The notes: generated by a model not told the origin, from the letters alone. A DNA stretch of 64,000 nucleotides from Clostridium sp. OM02-18AC (GCF_003481825.1 NZ_QULW01000009.1:1-64000); one strand, 5' to 3'; shown: positions 53,162 through 63,200, numbered from the stretch's first letter. A program made the numbers and translations.

Positions 53162-53521
53162 ATGACAGACATGATTGTAATCTTAGTCATTGCAGTATTT
53201 GTACTTCTTGGTGTAAAATCCACCATCAAGCATTTTAAAGGCGAGGGAGCCTGCTGTGGAGGCGGCGGTGGAAGCCTTCCGCCGGAGAAGAAAAAACTTG
53301 AGAATCCGGTCATCGGAAAGAAGACCGTTAAGATTTCCGGCATGCACTGCGAACACTGCGTCAACGCAGTCACCGAAGCCATCAACAAGATTGACGGTGC
53401 ATCCGCAGAAGTCAGCCTGCACGGCAAAAAAGCCGTGGTAAGCTATGACCGCGAGCTGGATGAAGCACTGCTCAAAAAAACGATTGAGGATGCCGGGTAT
53501 AAGGTGGAAGCGATCAAATAA
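53162..53521 (+). CDS. Membrane-anchored heavy-metal-associated (HMA) domain protein
   Basis: A 119-residue protein: an N-terminal membrane helix (about 3-19), a GEGACCGGGGG stretch with Cys31/Cys32, a charged linker, then a complete HMA domain with the Cu(I)-binding motif GMHCEHC (Cys63/Cys66). It resembles a CopZ chaperone tethered to the membrane by a segment like those of FeoB-associated Cys-rich proteins. It would pass Cu(I) to CopA. The start follows GGGAG; it is the last gene of the copper operon before a terminator. Confidence 0.85.
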   Translation: MTDMIVILVIAVFVLLGVKSTIKHFKGEGACCGGGGGSLPPEKKKLENPVIGKKTVKISGMHCEHCVNAVTEAINKIDGASAEVSLHGKKAVVSYDRELDEALLKKTIEDAGYKVEAIK

Positions 53522-53541
53522 CAATTTGATTAACTTTAATA

Positions 53542-53583
53542 GGGCCGTGTGAGTTGCCTTTCGGCAACTCACACGGCTCTTGT
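53542..53583 (+). terminator. Terminator of the copper operon
   Basis: GGCCGTGTGAGTTGCC pairs with GGCAACTCACACGGCTC around a TTTC loop; a short T-containing tail follows. Confidence 0.8.
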
Positions 53584-53611
53584 CATATGTTAATATTGTT
53601 AAAAATTGTGA

Positions 53612-53640
53612 TTGCATTTTTGAAAATTTTATGATATGAT
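53612..53640 (+). promoter_or_regulatory. Promoter of tRNA-Gly(TCC)
   Basis: TTGCAT (53612-53617), 17-bp spacer, TATGAT (53635-53640), 18 bp before the tRNA. Confidence 0.6.
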
Positions 53641-53657
53641 AACTTTCGTCGTGAGAC

Positions 53658-53728
53658 GCGGGTGTAGTTCAATGGTAGAACACCAGCCTTCCAAGCTGGA
53701 TACGTGGGTTCGATTCCCATCACCCGCT
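53658..53728 (+). tRNA. tRNA-Gly (TCC)
   Basis: A 71-nt tRNA with acceptor stem GCGGGTG/CACCCGC, D-arm AGTTCAATGGTAGAAC, anticodon stem CCAGC/GCTGG around CTTCCAA (anticodon TCC), and T-arm with GTTCGATTC. Discriminator T at 53728; CCA is not encoded. A terminator follows. Confidence 0.95.
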
Positions 53729-53738
53729 CTATTTTTTT

Positions 53739-53776
53739 GGGAAGTCCGATGAATTTACGGATTTCCCTCTTTTTTT
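53739..53776 (+). terminator. Terminator after tRNA-Gly
   Basis: GGGAAGTCCG (53739-53748) pairs with CGGATTTCCC (53758-53767), one G-T pair, then TCTTTTTTT. Confidence 0.85.
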
Positions 53777-53897
53777 GCCTGTTTGGAATTTATTGAGATT
53801 TTCCATCAACAGCGTTATAATAAAATAACATAGTTGCGAATCAAGCGTTATGGGAATTCGTACAAAACGGATAACAAACAGAATGGAGGACGAGCAG

Positions 53898-54524
53898 ATG
53901 AACGAAAATATGGCAAAAAGAAATGAATGTCTGGCCAAGACGGTGATCAAGGGTCTGGAGTCACGTAACATGTCTGGTTATTATGCGGCAAACAAAGAAG
54001 AAGCATTAAAACAGGCATTGCAGTTGATTCCGGAAGGCAGCAGCATTGCCATGGGCGGCTGCACCAGTGCTCATGAGATCGGACTGATCAAGGCTCTGGA
54101 AGAGGGAAATTACCATTATATTGATCGTGCAAAACTGGAACCAAGAGCAGGATTAATGGCAGCTTATGATGCTGATATTTTTCTTAGCAGTGCCAATGCC
54201 ATTACGGATGATGGTATTATGGTCAATATCGATGGAAATTCCAACCGCGTCTCCTGCATTGCACAGGGACCGAAAAAAGTTATTTTCATTGTAGGAATCA
54301 ATAAAGTCTGTGCGGATCTGGACAGTGCCATGAAGCGTGCAAGAAACGTAGCTGCTCCAATCAATGCCCAGCGCGTGAAAAGCAACACGCCATGCAGCAA
54401 AACGGGTACATGTATGGACTGCAAATCTCCGGATACGATCTGCTGTCAGTTTCTGATTACAAGATATTCCAGACATGCAGGAAGAATCCATGTTGTTCTG
54501 GTAAATGATGCATTAGGATTTTAA
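53898..54524 (+). CDS. LUD-domain protein (lactate utilisation/YkgG-like)
   Basis: A 208-residue protein of the LUD (DUF162) family. Visible are IPEGSSIAMGGCTSAHEIGL near 49-68, FLSSANAITDDGIMVNIDG and the C-terminal Cys-rich SKTGTCMDCKSPDTICC, which could hold a metal. Relatives include LutB/LutC lactate-oxidation subunits; many single-gene members in anaerobes have no defined role. The start follows GGAGGA. It stands alone between tRNA and the AlkD-like gene. Confidence 0.8.
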   Translation: MNENMAKRNECLAKTVIKGLESRNMSGYYAANKEEALKQALQLIPEGSSIAMGGCTSAHEIGLIKALEEGNYHYIDRAKLEPRAGLMAAYDADIFLSSANAITDDGIMVNIDGNSNRVSCIAQGPKKVIFIVGINKVCADLDSAMKRARNVAAPINAQRVKSNTPCSKTGTCMDCKSPDTICCQFLITRYSRHAGRIHVVLVNDALGF

Positions 54525-54609
54525 CAACATACTGCAAGAATTCTCTTATTCTTTATAAGTGATGAGATGAACTGCAGACAGGAAACTTAACGGCAGTGGG
54601 GGAGAAAGT

Positions 54610-55281
54610 ATGATTCAGGATCGTTTATTTGCATTGCAGGATCAGATATATGGTGATTTCCATAGTAAGCTGCTTCCGGGAATCTCAAGGGACCGTGTGA
54701 TCGGAATCCGTATGCCTGCTATGAGAAAACTGGCAAAGGAATTTGCCAAAGAGGAGGAAGCGGACTGTTTTTTACGACAGCTTCCGCATACCTATTACGA
54801 TGAAAATGTGCTTCATGCGCTCTTGCTCATGGAAATAAAAGACTATGAGGAGTGTATGAAAGCGGTGGAAGCATTTTTGCCCTATATTGACAACTGGGCG
54901 GTATGTGACTGCCTTTCCCCGAAGGTTTTTCAGAAGCATAAAAAAGAACTCCTGGAAAAGATCCGGATCTGGGTCGCATCCGGGCATTCTTACACTTGCC
55001 GTTTTGGCATGGGGATGCTTATGCGCTGGTTTCTGGATGAGGATTTTAAGCCAGAATATTTATGTCTGCCTGCATCCGTATGTTCGGAGGAGTATTATGT
55101 TAATATGATGACTGCGTGGTTTTTTGCGACTGCGCTGGCGAAACAGTGGGATGCCACGATACCGTATTTTGAAAAGCCGCATCTGGATCGATGGACTCAC
55201 AACAAGGCCATTCAGAAAGCACGGGAAAGTTATCGCATTACGCCGCAGCAGAAAGAATATCTGAAGACGCTGAAAATATAA
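54610..55281 (+). CDS. DNA alkylation repair protein (AlkD-like HEAT-repeat)
   Basis: A 223-residue all-helical protein of the AlkC/AlkD superfamily. The motifs are IRMPAMRKLAKEFAKE near 33-48, NWAVCDCLSPKVF (the acidic and aromatic pocket residues) and RWTHNKAIQKARES near the end. AlkD removes bulky or 3-methyl alkylated purines from DNA. The start follows GGGGGAGA. It is probably monocistronic. Confidence 0.82.
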   Translation: MIQDRLFALQDQIYGDFHSKLLPGISRDRVIGIRMPAMRKLAKEFAKEEEADCFLRQLPHTYYDENVLHALLLMEIKDYEECMKAVEAFLPYIDNWAVCDCLSPKVFQKHKKELLEKIRIWVASGHSYTCRFGMGMLMRWFLDEDFKPEYLCLPASVCSEEYYVNMMTAWFFATALAKQWDATIPYFEKPHLDRWTHNKAIQKARESYRITPQQKEYLKTLKI

Positions 55282-55486
55282 ACAATATTGCACAGTAAAT
55301 AGCAATAAGTCCAAAAGCCCCACTACATAAAAAAATGCAACCACTACTGAAATGGCAGAGATAGGCTAACTATCTGCCAAGATTCAGACAAAGACGGAGA
55401 AGATGCTGAGGGAAGCGAAAGAGTGTTTAAAAAGAAAGCATTTTTCTTTCGGTTTTCACAGGTAGAACCAATACGGAGGGCAGAAG
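55282..55486. other. Intergenic stretch with no recognisable gene
   Basis: About 200 bp at the change from backbone to accessory sequence. It has short coding-like pieces with stops and no clear promoter or RNA. It may be the decayed left end of the element that brought the radC relic. Confidence 0.4.
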
Positions 55487-55842
55487 ATGAATGTGAAAAA
55501 GTATGATGTCAGAGTAAGGGAAAGCCGGATACCGTATCTTGTAGCGGTAGGAAAGACAAGGATTACCGATGAAGATATGCACCAGTCTTCAAAACGGATA
55601 GCAGATGTGATAGGGACGGTATACCATGCGGACCGATTGCCGGAAGAGCATATGTTTTTGCTGTCGTTCATAACCATCCGAGTGGAGACCCAAGCCCATC
55701 AGATGCAGATATTAAAATAACAGAACAAATTGCCATGGCTGCCAAGGTATGCGGCGTCGATATGTGCGACTATATTATTATAGCCGGGGCACGGAAAAAT
55801 ACATATTTTAGCTTTCGTGAGAATACGGGTATTTTGCAATAA
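55487..55842 (+). pseudogene. radC: Broken radC-like (JAB-domain) gene
   Basis: The start matches mobile-element-type RadC proteins: MNVKKYDVRVRESRIPYLVA followed by a helical stretch to about residue 59. The JAB catalytic piece NHPSGDPSPSDADIKITEQ and its end (YSF...) follow in another frame (from about 55667 to the stop at 55842). Roughly 45 residues normally between these parts are missing and the frame changes, so an internal deletion has destroyed the gene. Ribosome site GGAGGGC precedes it. Confidence 0.8.
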
Positions 55843-55861
55843 TTCGCACAGGCTAAGTGAT

Positions 55862-55904
55862 GCGGGTACAGGGGAGCCCCTGTGCCCGCGAGGGAACCCC
55901 CCCC
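55862..55904. other. Hairpin and C8 tract in the intergenic region
   Basis: GCGGGTACAGGGG (55862-55874) pairs with CCCTGTGCCCGC (55878-55889). Eight C follow at 55897-55904. It may end radC transcription; there is no T-run, so the hairpin function is unsure. Confidence 0.45.
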
Positions 55905-55945
55905 GTAAAAACTTTTGCTAAAAAGCTATCAAAATCCATATATAT

Positions 55946-55974
55946 TTGACAGTTATTGTGGAAAAGAGTATTAT
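55946..55974 (+). promoter_or_regulatory. Promoter of the first surface protein
   Basis: TTGACA (55946-55951), 17-bp spacer, TATTAT (55969-55974), 130 bp before the start codon. Confidence 0.75.
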
Positions 55975-56015
55975 TTAAAATGAATTTTGTCATAAAGATA
56001 AGGTCGATAAAATTA

Positions 56016-56106
56016 AGCGCTTATATAATGAGAATATGGGATTCCTTTTATGTTACAGTGGGACCACACACTTTCAAAATGTATTCGCATGAGGAGGAGG
56101 AATACC
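56016..56106 (+). repeat. Leader shared with the second surface-protein gene
   Basis: The 90 bp before the first gene and 60153-60242 before the second share GAGAATATG-GATTCCTTT, a TGGGAC block, a CAAAAT block and the spacing to the start. The duplication therefore included the untranslated leader. Confidence 0.65.
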
Positions 56107-59100
56107 ATGAAAAAGAAAAAGTTACTGTCGTATATCTTGTCTACAAGTCTATTGATTTCTCTTACATCCAATCCAGTTTTGGCTATGACTGGGGGGGGGG
56201 AAAATATCAATCAAGAGATAACATCTGTACAGGAAAATCAAGATAATAATTCCAATCAAAACGAAAAAGATCAGGAGTCAGATTCAAAGGATATTTCAGA
56301 TTCCAAAGACCAGGATAATGAACCATCATCGGATACTCCGGATAAATCGGAAGAAGACTCTGATAGCGGGGACAAAGAATCTGATCAGGACAAGGGTTCG
56401 GATAAAGCTGAAAAAGGATCTGATGCTGATGATCTGAATAAAGATCATAAACAGGATGATCCGGAATCGGAGTCAGATAAAGGCAAGGATTCCACAGATT
56501 CTGACAAATCAGATAAGGAAGATGATAAAGATCCAGTAAAAGAAGATTCATCTGAGAAAAAGGATGATGTATCCGATTCAGATTCGACAGATCAGGAAAA
56601 GAAAGATACTGAGAATGAAGATAAAACTGGTGAGAAACAGGAAGATGATTTAGAAACATCTTCTGGTAAGAGTGATTCTTCATCAGAGACCCAAAAAGAA
56701 GAGGAAGAAGCAGATCCGGATTGTGCCCAGTTGGAAGGCTGCGTGAATGGGAAACACGATAAGGATTGTCCTTTGTATGAAGAAGATGTGGATTTGATTC
56801 AGGACGCTGAATGCGCGCATCTGGAGGGATGTGTTGGTGAACTCCACGACAAGAATTGCCCGCTTTATGAAGAGCCGGATATGGAGAAAGAATGTCTGCA
56901 TCTGGTTGGCTGCGTGGACGGAAAACATGATCCAGATTGTCCATGTTATAAAGAAGCAGATCCGTTGATGCTTGCCAGTGGCGTTCAGGTAGCGGATGCA
57001 ATCTATCTTGATGCAAATGCAGGAAACGATTTAAATGATGGTAAAAGCAATGATATGGCTGTTCAAACCTTGGAAAAGGCTTATGAATTAGCTGAGGATG
57101 GAGATACCATTTATTTACTTTCTGATATTGAATCGACAGCAACGGTAACAATGTCTGGGAATAAGTCTGTAATTTTGGAGGGTATACCTGATAATAGCGG
57201 TAATATCCCAGAAATCAAATGCGAGAATAAAACATCAGCCCATGGTCTTTATATGCTCGAAATCGGAGAAGAGACAGGTGCTCCGCAAGAAACAAATATC
57301 ACAATTACAAATTTGAAGATTGATGCGAATGAAAATGACATTCGTTGTGTGAGAATTTGTCCAGGTGCAGAATTGACCCTAGAGTATGGAGCCACTGTTT
57401 GTAATGGACGGGCAGTTAGTCAAACAGATTCACCAGGACCGAGCGACTTAGGTGGAGGCATTGTTGTTGATAGCGATGCAAGATTGGTCATGGAAGAAGG
57501 ATCTTCTATTACAGGGTGTTCTGCAGAATGGGGTGGCGCTGTTTACTTAAGTGGTGAAATGGAAATCAATGGAGGAGAAATCAGTAATAATACAGCAGTT
57601 GGAGGTATTGGGCGATTTGGCATTACGGAACAGGGCAACGGAGGTGCAATTGCAATGTGTACCTGGCGTGCAGATTATGCTACTTTTAGCGATTTTACAG
57701 CAAAATTAACCATGACTGGAGGAAATATTACTGAGAACAAATCAACAAGTGCTATAAATGGATTTGGTGGAGCAGTTTCCATTATCTGTATGGATCCTGA
57801 TAACACAATTGAATTTAGAATGTCTGGAGGTACAATTTCTCAGAATCAGGCTGGATATGGTGGAGCCATCGCAGTGTTTGCTGATGGAAGCGCTTATCAA
57901 GGAAGTGCAGACGTGAAGATTTCCGATAAGGCTGAAATTAGAGAAAATAAAGCAAGAATGTATGGTGGTGGAATCTGTTTGTGGGGAAGTGAGTTAAACG
58001 GACACAAAAGCACTATTGAAATGGACGATGGTTTGATCGCTGAGAACAGTACAAATGATAATTCGGGATGCAGAGGCGGCGGAATTTATCTTAAAGCAAG
58101 AAGTGATGCATTTTATATGACTGGTGGTGAAATATCTGGCAATAAAGCAGGAAACGGTGGAGGTATTTCCATTGGCAGTGATAATGCATCGGCATATTTA
58201 CTCGGTGGTGTCATCCAGAATAACACTGCGACAAGCGGATACCCGTTTATCGATAATCCACCGGAAACTCGTAAATATTATGGCAATGCGATAGAACAAA
58301 ATGGAAATTTATACCTAGATGGAACTAAGGCAGAGATTCATGGTGATATTCGTCTTTGCTGTGCTTTTGATATATGGGATTACAATAAGATTTCAACGAA
58401 TTACGTCCTAACATTAGTTGGCGCATCAGACGATATGAATGATTATGAACTTACATCTCTTGCCAATGAATCGCTGGATGGAAGAGTTGTTGTAGTTCCC
58501 GGAAGTGTTACATATGATGGGACGGACTATTCTGTTGATGATGCCGAGCCGTATGTTTCCCATTTTAAACACAATCATAAGAGAATTGTTACCAATACAG
58601 ATTACATAAATCAGGTTCCAACAGGTACGAATCATGAAAAGAGCCTGGTTCTGTATGGAAAACATGCTGTGGAAATCACCCCGATGGATATTACCATTTA
58701 CGTCGGTGGAAATGGGTATGATGGTGTGATTGGTTCTGATGGTCAGTTTGCTACAAATGATCTTCCAGAGATCGGATTTTACCTGACACTTCCGGATGAA
58801 TTAAATGAGCTGCTTGGAAGTACGCAGGAAGAACCGAAAGACCTTAGTGACTATGTTGCCCTGACTTATAACGACAGTTCTAACCGCACAACGCGTGACT
58901 GGGCTTTACAGTTATATGGAGAAGAGGACAGCAGTCTGGCAAAGGTAGATGGCCAGCATGTTTATATTTACAAGCTGATGTCGAGTAAAATAAATGGCAC
59001 GGCTGAGCAGATACCGCTTCGTATGCAGTTTACGGATGAAGCTGGCAATGTTATGGTAGATTCCAAATTCCCTGTCAATGACACAGACCAGTTCCGTGAC

Positions 59101-60096
59101 TATAAAGTTGATTTTTATTCCGGAGATTTGGATGCAAAGTTTTATAACGTTACCGTCCAGGTTAATGGAAGCACGCAAACATATCCGGTCATTTTGAACA
59201 GCGGAAGTTTGAAAGTACGTGGAAACAAGGATCAGACCTATCGGGATATTTCCGATACCATGCCAAGTGTGGATCCGCAAAACAAAGGAGTTATCCTGGC
59301 AGAGACAGCACAGGATAATACGCAGTATTTCATTAATAAAAGCAATGTGAATGCAGACCCTGCAGGCGTAAAACTTCTGGTTGATCACAGCCTTGATGAT
59401 ACGCTGTTGACTGCTTACCTGAATCAGAATAAAAATGCGGATGGTAAATATGTTTATCAGTTCAGGTACCTTGACCTGGTTGATACACATAACGGAAACG
59501 CATATATGACGATGGCAGGTGGTCAGAAGATGAACATTTACTGGCCGGTTCCGGAAGATGCGAAAGAAGATTCTACATTCCATATTGTGCATTTCGGAGG
59601 ATTGAACCGAGAGAGCAATGCGGATATGAATGATTTACTGAGAAATCATATTCCGGAAGAATTATCCAGTGAAAAAGTTTTCATTGACGGTCAGGCGTTC
59701 ATTAAGTTTTCGGTTGGAAGTTTTTCACCGTTTGCCTTGATGTATGAAAATGGCAGCACATCCGGTAATGGAGGAAATTCCGGTAACAGCGGCACATCGA
59801 ATGGAAATAATGGTTCTTCTGGTGGAGGAAGCAGTTCATCTGGCAGTGGAAGCAGCGGTAGTCATTCCAGTGCTGGATCCGTTACTGCAGGAACCACACA
59901 ACAGGAAAAGCCGGAAGAAACTAATCTGGCAGAAAATGTATCTGCAGTGGATAATACAGACGAGATAAAAGAAGAAAATCAGGTTGAAACTGCACTTCCA
60001 AAAACAGGTCAGTCAGATAACTGGTCTGCAGTGCTTCTTTTCAACAGCGCAATCCTTCTTCTTTTCACCTGTTTTTTTAAGAAAAAAGAACACTAA
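56107..60096 (+). CDS. Very large LPXTG-anchored surface protein with a beta-helix-like region
   Basis: A 1329-residue cell-wall protein. A signal peptide (cleavage near Ala26) is followed by three Gly from a ten-G tract, an Asp/Ser/Glu/Lys-rich stalk (32-200), and three Cys repeats of the form C-x-x-LEGCV-x-x-x-HDxxCPLY (206-280). A long section (about 297-800) rich in MTGGxI and GGGI repeats looks like a right-handed parallel beta-helix. About 500 further residues of unassigned folds and a Ser/Gly linker lead to LPKTG (1297-1301), a hydrophobic helix and KKKEH. Sortase would link it to peptidoglycan. The start follows GGAGGAGG. It is probably an adhesin or glycan-binding protein, function unproven. 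Confidence 0.88.
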   Translation: MKKKKLLSYILSTSLLISLTSNPVLAMTGGGENINQEITSVQENQDNNSNQNEKDQESDSKDISDSKDQDNEPSSDTPDKSEEDSDSGDKESDQDKGSDKAEKGSDADDLNKDHKQDDPESESDKGKDSTDSDKSDKEDDKDPVKEDSSEKKDDVSDSDSTDQEKKDTENEDKTGEKQEDDLETSSGKSDSSSETQKEEEEADPDCAQLEGCVNGKHDKDCPLYEEDVDLIQDAECAHLEGCVGELHDKNCPLYEEPDMEKECLHLVGCVDGKHDPDCPCYKEADPLMLASGVQVADAIYLDANAGNDLNDGKSNDMAVQTLEKAYELAEDGDTIYLLSDIESTATVTMSGNKSVILEGIPDNSGNIPEIKCENKTSAHGLYMLEIGEETGAPQETNITITNLKIDANENDIRCVRICPGAELTLEYGATVCNGRAVSQTDSPGPSDLGGGIVVDSDARLVMEEGSSITGCSAEWGGAVYLSGEMEINGGEISNNTAVGGIGRFGITEQGNGGAIAMCTWRADYATFSDFTAKLTMTGGNITENKSTSAINGFGGAVSIICMDPDNTIEFRMSGGTISQNQAGYGGAIAVFADGSAYQGSADVKISDKAEIRENKARMYGGGICLWGSELNGHKSTIEMDDGLIAENSTNDNSGCRGGGIYLKARSDAFYMTGGEISGNKAGNGGGISIGSDNASAYLLGGVIQNNTATSGYPFIDNPPETRKYYGNAIEQNGNLYLDGTKAEIHGDIRLCCAFDIWDYNKISTNYVLTLVGASDDMNDYELTSLANESLDGRVVVVPGSVTYDGTDYSVDDAEPYVSHFKHNHKRIVTNTDYINQVPTGTNHEKSLVLYGKHAVEITPMDITIYVGGNGYDGVIGSDGQFATNDLPEIGFYLTLPDELNELLGSTQEEPKDLSDYVALTYNDSSNRTTRDWALQLYGEEDSSLAKVDGQHVYIYKLMSSKINGTAEQIPLRMQFTDEAGNVMVDSKFPVNDTDQFRDYKVDFYSGDLDAKFYNVTVQVNGSTQTYPVILNSGSLKVRGNKDQTYRDISDTMPSVDPQNKGVILAETAQDNTQYFINKSNVNADPAGVKLLVDHSLDDTLLTAYLNQNKNADGKYVYQFRYLDLVDTHNGNAYMTMAGGQKMNIYWPVPEDAKEDSTFHIVHFGGLNRESNADMNDLLRNHIPEELSSEKVFIDGQAFIKFSVGSFSPFALMYENGSTSGNGGNSGNSGTSNGNNGSSGGGSSSSGSGSSGSHSSAGSVTAGTTQQEKPEETNLAENVSAVDNTDEIKEENQVETALPKTGQSDNWSAVLLFNSAILLLFTCFFKKKEH
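56191..56200 (+). repeat. Ten-G homopolymer in the surface-protein gene
   Basis: Exactly ten G at codons 29-32, just after the signal peptide. One G fewer shifts to TAA at 56219; one G more shifts to TAA at 56244. Such tracts change length by slipped-strand pairing, so this gene can plausibly be switched on and off. Confidence 0.85.
56722..56952 (+). repeat. Three Cys-rich 20-residue repeats in the first surface protein
   Basis: Units at 56722-56781, 56812-56871 and 56893-56952 encode C-x-x-LxGCV-x-x-x-HDxxCPxY. Two more copies occur in the downstream paralog (60810-60869 and 60900-60959). Confidence 0.8.
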
Positions 60097-60105
60097 CAAA
60101 AAAAT

Positions 60106-60140
60106 GAAGCTGGGCAGCAAAAGTTGCTGCTCAGCTTCTT
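60106..60140 (+). terminator. Hairpin between the two surface-protein genes
   Basis: GAAGCTGGGCAGCA pairs with TTGCTGCTCAGCTTC (one mismatch). The T-run is short, so it may only partly stop transcription into the second gene. Confidence 0.6.
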
Positions 60141-60242
60141 ACAAAGCAAAAGAGCGTATATATTGCGAGAATATGTGATTCCTTTCTTCATTGGGACTAT
60201 TTAATTTCAAAATATATACATTCGGAGTAAGAAAGGAATAAT

Positions 60243-63200
60243 ATGAAAAAGAAAAAATTATTATCGTACATCTTAACTACAAGTCTACTGATCTCTCTTA
60301 CTGCTAATCCGGTATTATCCATGGCCGAGGAAACAAATCTGAGCCAGGAAATTACGGTTGATCAAGATAATCCTGATCAAGATTCTAAATCCCAGAACAT
60401 TTCATCAGAAAAAAATGCAGACTCAAAAGATAAAAACGAGAACGATGGATCAGACCGTGGTGATGAAATAGAACCGTCTGAAGATGGAAAAACAGAAGAT
60501 CTGCAGGAAGATGAAGACAAAGCCAATTTATCTTCTGGAAAAGATGAAAAGCCGGATCTGAATGGATCGGATGGTGACCAATCAGAAGAATCGAAGAAAG
60601 ATTCGATAAATGATTCTTCTGAGGAAGACTCTGATCAGGCAGATGCAGACTATGGCAGATTGGACGAAGATGAAAATATTGATCCTGATTTTAGTCAGCC
60701 AGTTGAAAATCCAGAGGAATCTTCTAGTGCTGCAGGTACTACTGCAAATTCTGGAAGTACTTCGGGCGGTTCTGGAACATCGAAAAAGAATGATGCTGAT
60801 TTAGATGAATGTGAGCATTTAGAAGGTTGCGTGGATGGCAAACATGATCCAGAATGCCCGTTATATGAAGGAGAAGTGGAACTGCCGTCAGAAGCCGAAT
60901 GTGCGCATCTGGAAGGGTGCGTTGGTGAACTTCATGACAAGGACTGTCCGCTCTATAAGGAGCTGAATGCTGCACTTTCAGCAAAACTTCCTTTGGCAGT
61001 ACAAGAAAATATTTATGAAAATGTTTCTATCACTGTTGATGGAGTCGAGTATCGGTTTGATTTTTATCCAGATACTCACGAAGCAACATTGAAAGGGATA
61101 ACAGATCCAAAGGCAACTACAGACGTTGAAATACCGGAAAAAGTAAGTTATCACAATGAAAATGAGAGCGATGATGAAGAATATACGGTAACAAAATTAA
61201 GCTTTGGCTTTTGGGCGTCTACGTGTAACAATGTTACTAAGCTGAATATACCAGACACCGTAGAAACATGTAACAGTTATTTTAGATGTTTTTCTAACTT
61301 AGAAGAAATTACAATTCCAGGATCGGTAAAAACATTTTCCGGAAACTTTCAATCTATGAACCATTTGAAAACTATAACTTTTGAAGAAGGTGTAGAAGAA
61401 CTTGCCGGAAATTCACTGTTAAGTAATTGTGCTGTAGAAACAATTCATTTACCAGATAGTTTAAAAAGAATCACTGCACCTAGTGCGTTTTCTGGTGCTT
61501 CAAAATTAAAAACGATAGAACTTCCAGAAGGAATTGATATTCGTGAAGGAAGCTTATTTGCAGAAGATAGTTCACTTGTTTCAATAACATTGCCTGCGTC
61601 AATTACAAAAATCAATGGTTCCATGTTTAAATATTGCAGTAGTCTGGAGACTGTAACTGCAGAAGGAACCATTACAGAAGTAGGTCAAGAGGCATTTAAA
61701 AATAACACAAAGCTGACCAATATTCCAGATCTTAGTCAGGTCACATCCATGGGGACTTTTGCATTTTCTGAATGTAATAATCTGAAAGGCGAAGTTAATT
61801 TAGCAAGTTTGAATGATATTCCATATTGTGCTTTTTTAAATACACCCATTGAATCGGTTGTTTTGAGTGACAGTCTGCAGAAGATTGATGATGAGGCATT
61901 TTCAGGTACTAAAATAGCCTCGATCACATTTCCGGAATCACTGACAGCCATTGGAAGTAAATCTTTTGCAAATACTCTGCTGAACCAGGATACCTTAATC
62001 ATTCCGGATAATGTGGCAACGATTGGATCGTCTGCGTTTTCTGGCGCAACCATCAAAAAACTTGTTTTGGGAAGTGGTTTGACTAATACATCAAATAATG
62101 AATTTGCAGGGATAGATGGATTGGAGTCTGTAACGGTTCAAAATAGTTCAGATGTATTGAATCTTTCCAATGCAGGTCTGCCGCAAAATGTAACCATAAA
62201 TTATACGATTCCATCTATTTCAGATACAGTAGGTGATACGATTTCCAGTGAGGCAGGTGCTCCAAGTCTGCAGAAAGCTGTAGACACTGCAGCGGATGGA
62301 GAAACCATCAAAATTAAAAAAAATATTAAGCTGAGCAGTCAAGTTACGATTCCACAAGGAAAATCGATTACAATTACTTCTGATGATGATTATACGATTG
62401 TCGGCGTAAAAGACGGTACTAAGCCGGAAAATTTATTTGAAGTGTTAGAAGGAGCAAATGTTATTTTTGCCGGGAAACTTATTTTATCAGGTAGGTATAA
62501 TGACAAGAGCATTATAAAGAATCATGGTACCGTAACGATTACAGATGACGTAACCGTTCGGGATGCAACCATAAAATATGATGAAACCGGTGCGCTGGAA
62601 AATAGTGGGACCAATGCGAAACTTGTTATTTCAGGCGGGCAAATCACAAACAACAAAATCATAAATCATGCGGAGTATAGTGCGACAGTCCTGATCAAAG
62701 ATGGTGCTGCTTTTGAAATGACTGGTGGCAGCATTCAAGATAATAATTCTGTTAATGCAAATTACTCCCATTCCACTGGTGGCGTGTTCTTTTTTGGTGC
62801 GAGCAAAGGGGAAATGTCAGGAGGACGCATTCAAAGGAATATTGGACATCGCGGCAGCGTTGTAGTTCTTAGCAATGACCGCGGTGCTGATCAGCAAGCA
62901 GCGTTTACGTTATCTGGTGATGGATTGATCACAGAAAACAGTGGTACTTCCGGTAATAATGTTGATGCAGGTGGGGCTGTATTTATAGAAAATAATGCAG
63001 TATTTGAGATGACCGGTGGAAAGATAACGAATAATCATTTCATTCAAGGCGGCGGAGTTTGTGTCGTGGATGATGGAGTACAAGACAGCACAATTGAAGA
63101 ATATGGCACTGCGTTTGTAATGAATGGAGGTACAATATCTGGAAATCACGCATCCAATGGTGGCGGAATTTATAGTTTTTCTAACAGAACCGTTCTTAAT

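Noticed and set aside
55897..55904. C8 tract as a second phase-variation tract
   Set aside because: It is intergenic and lies about 40 bp upstream of the promoter -35, so a change in length would not shift a reading frame or promoter spacing.
56207..57151. Long open frame on the minus strand across the acidic stalk of the first surface protein
   Set aside because: It arises from the GAT/TCT/GAA-rich codon use of the sense gene, has no ribosome site and its protein has no domain-like sequence.
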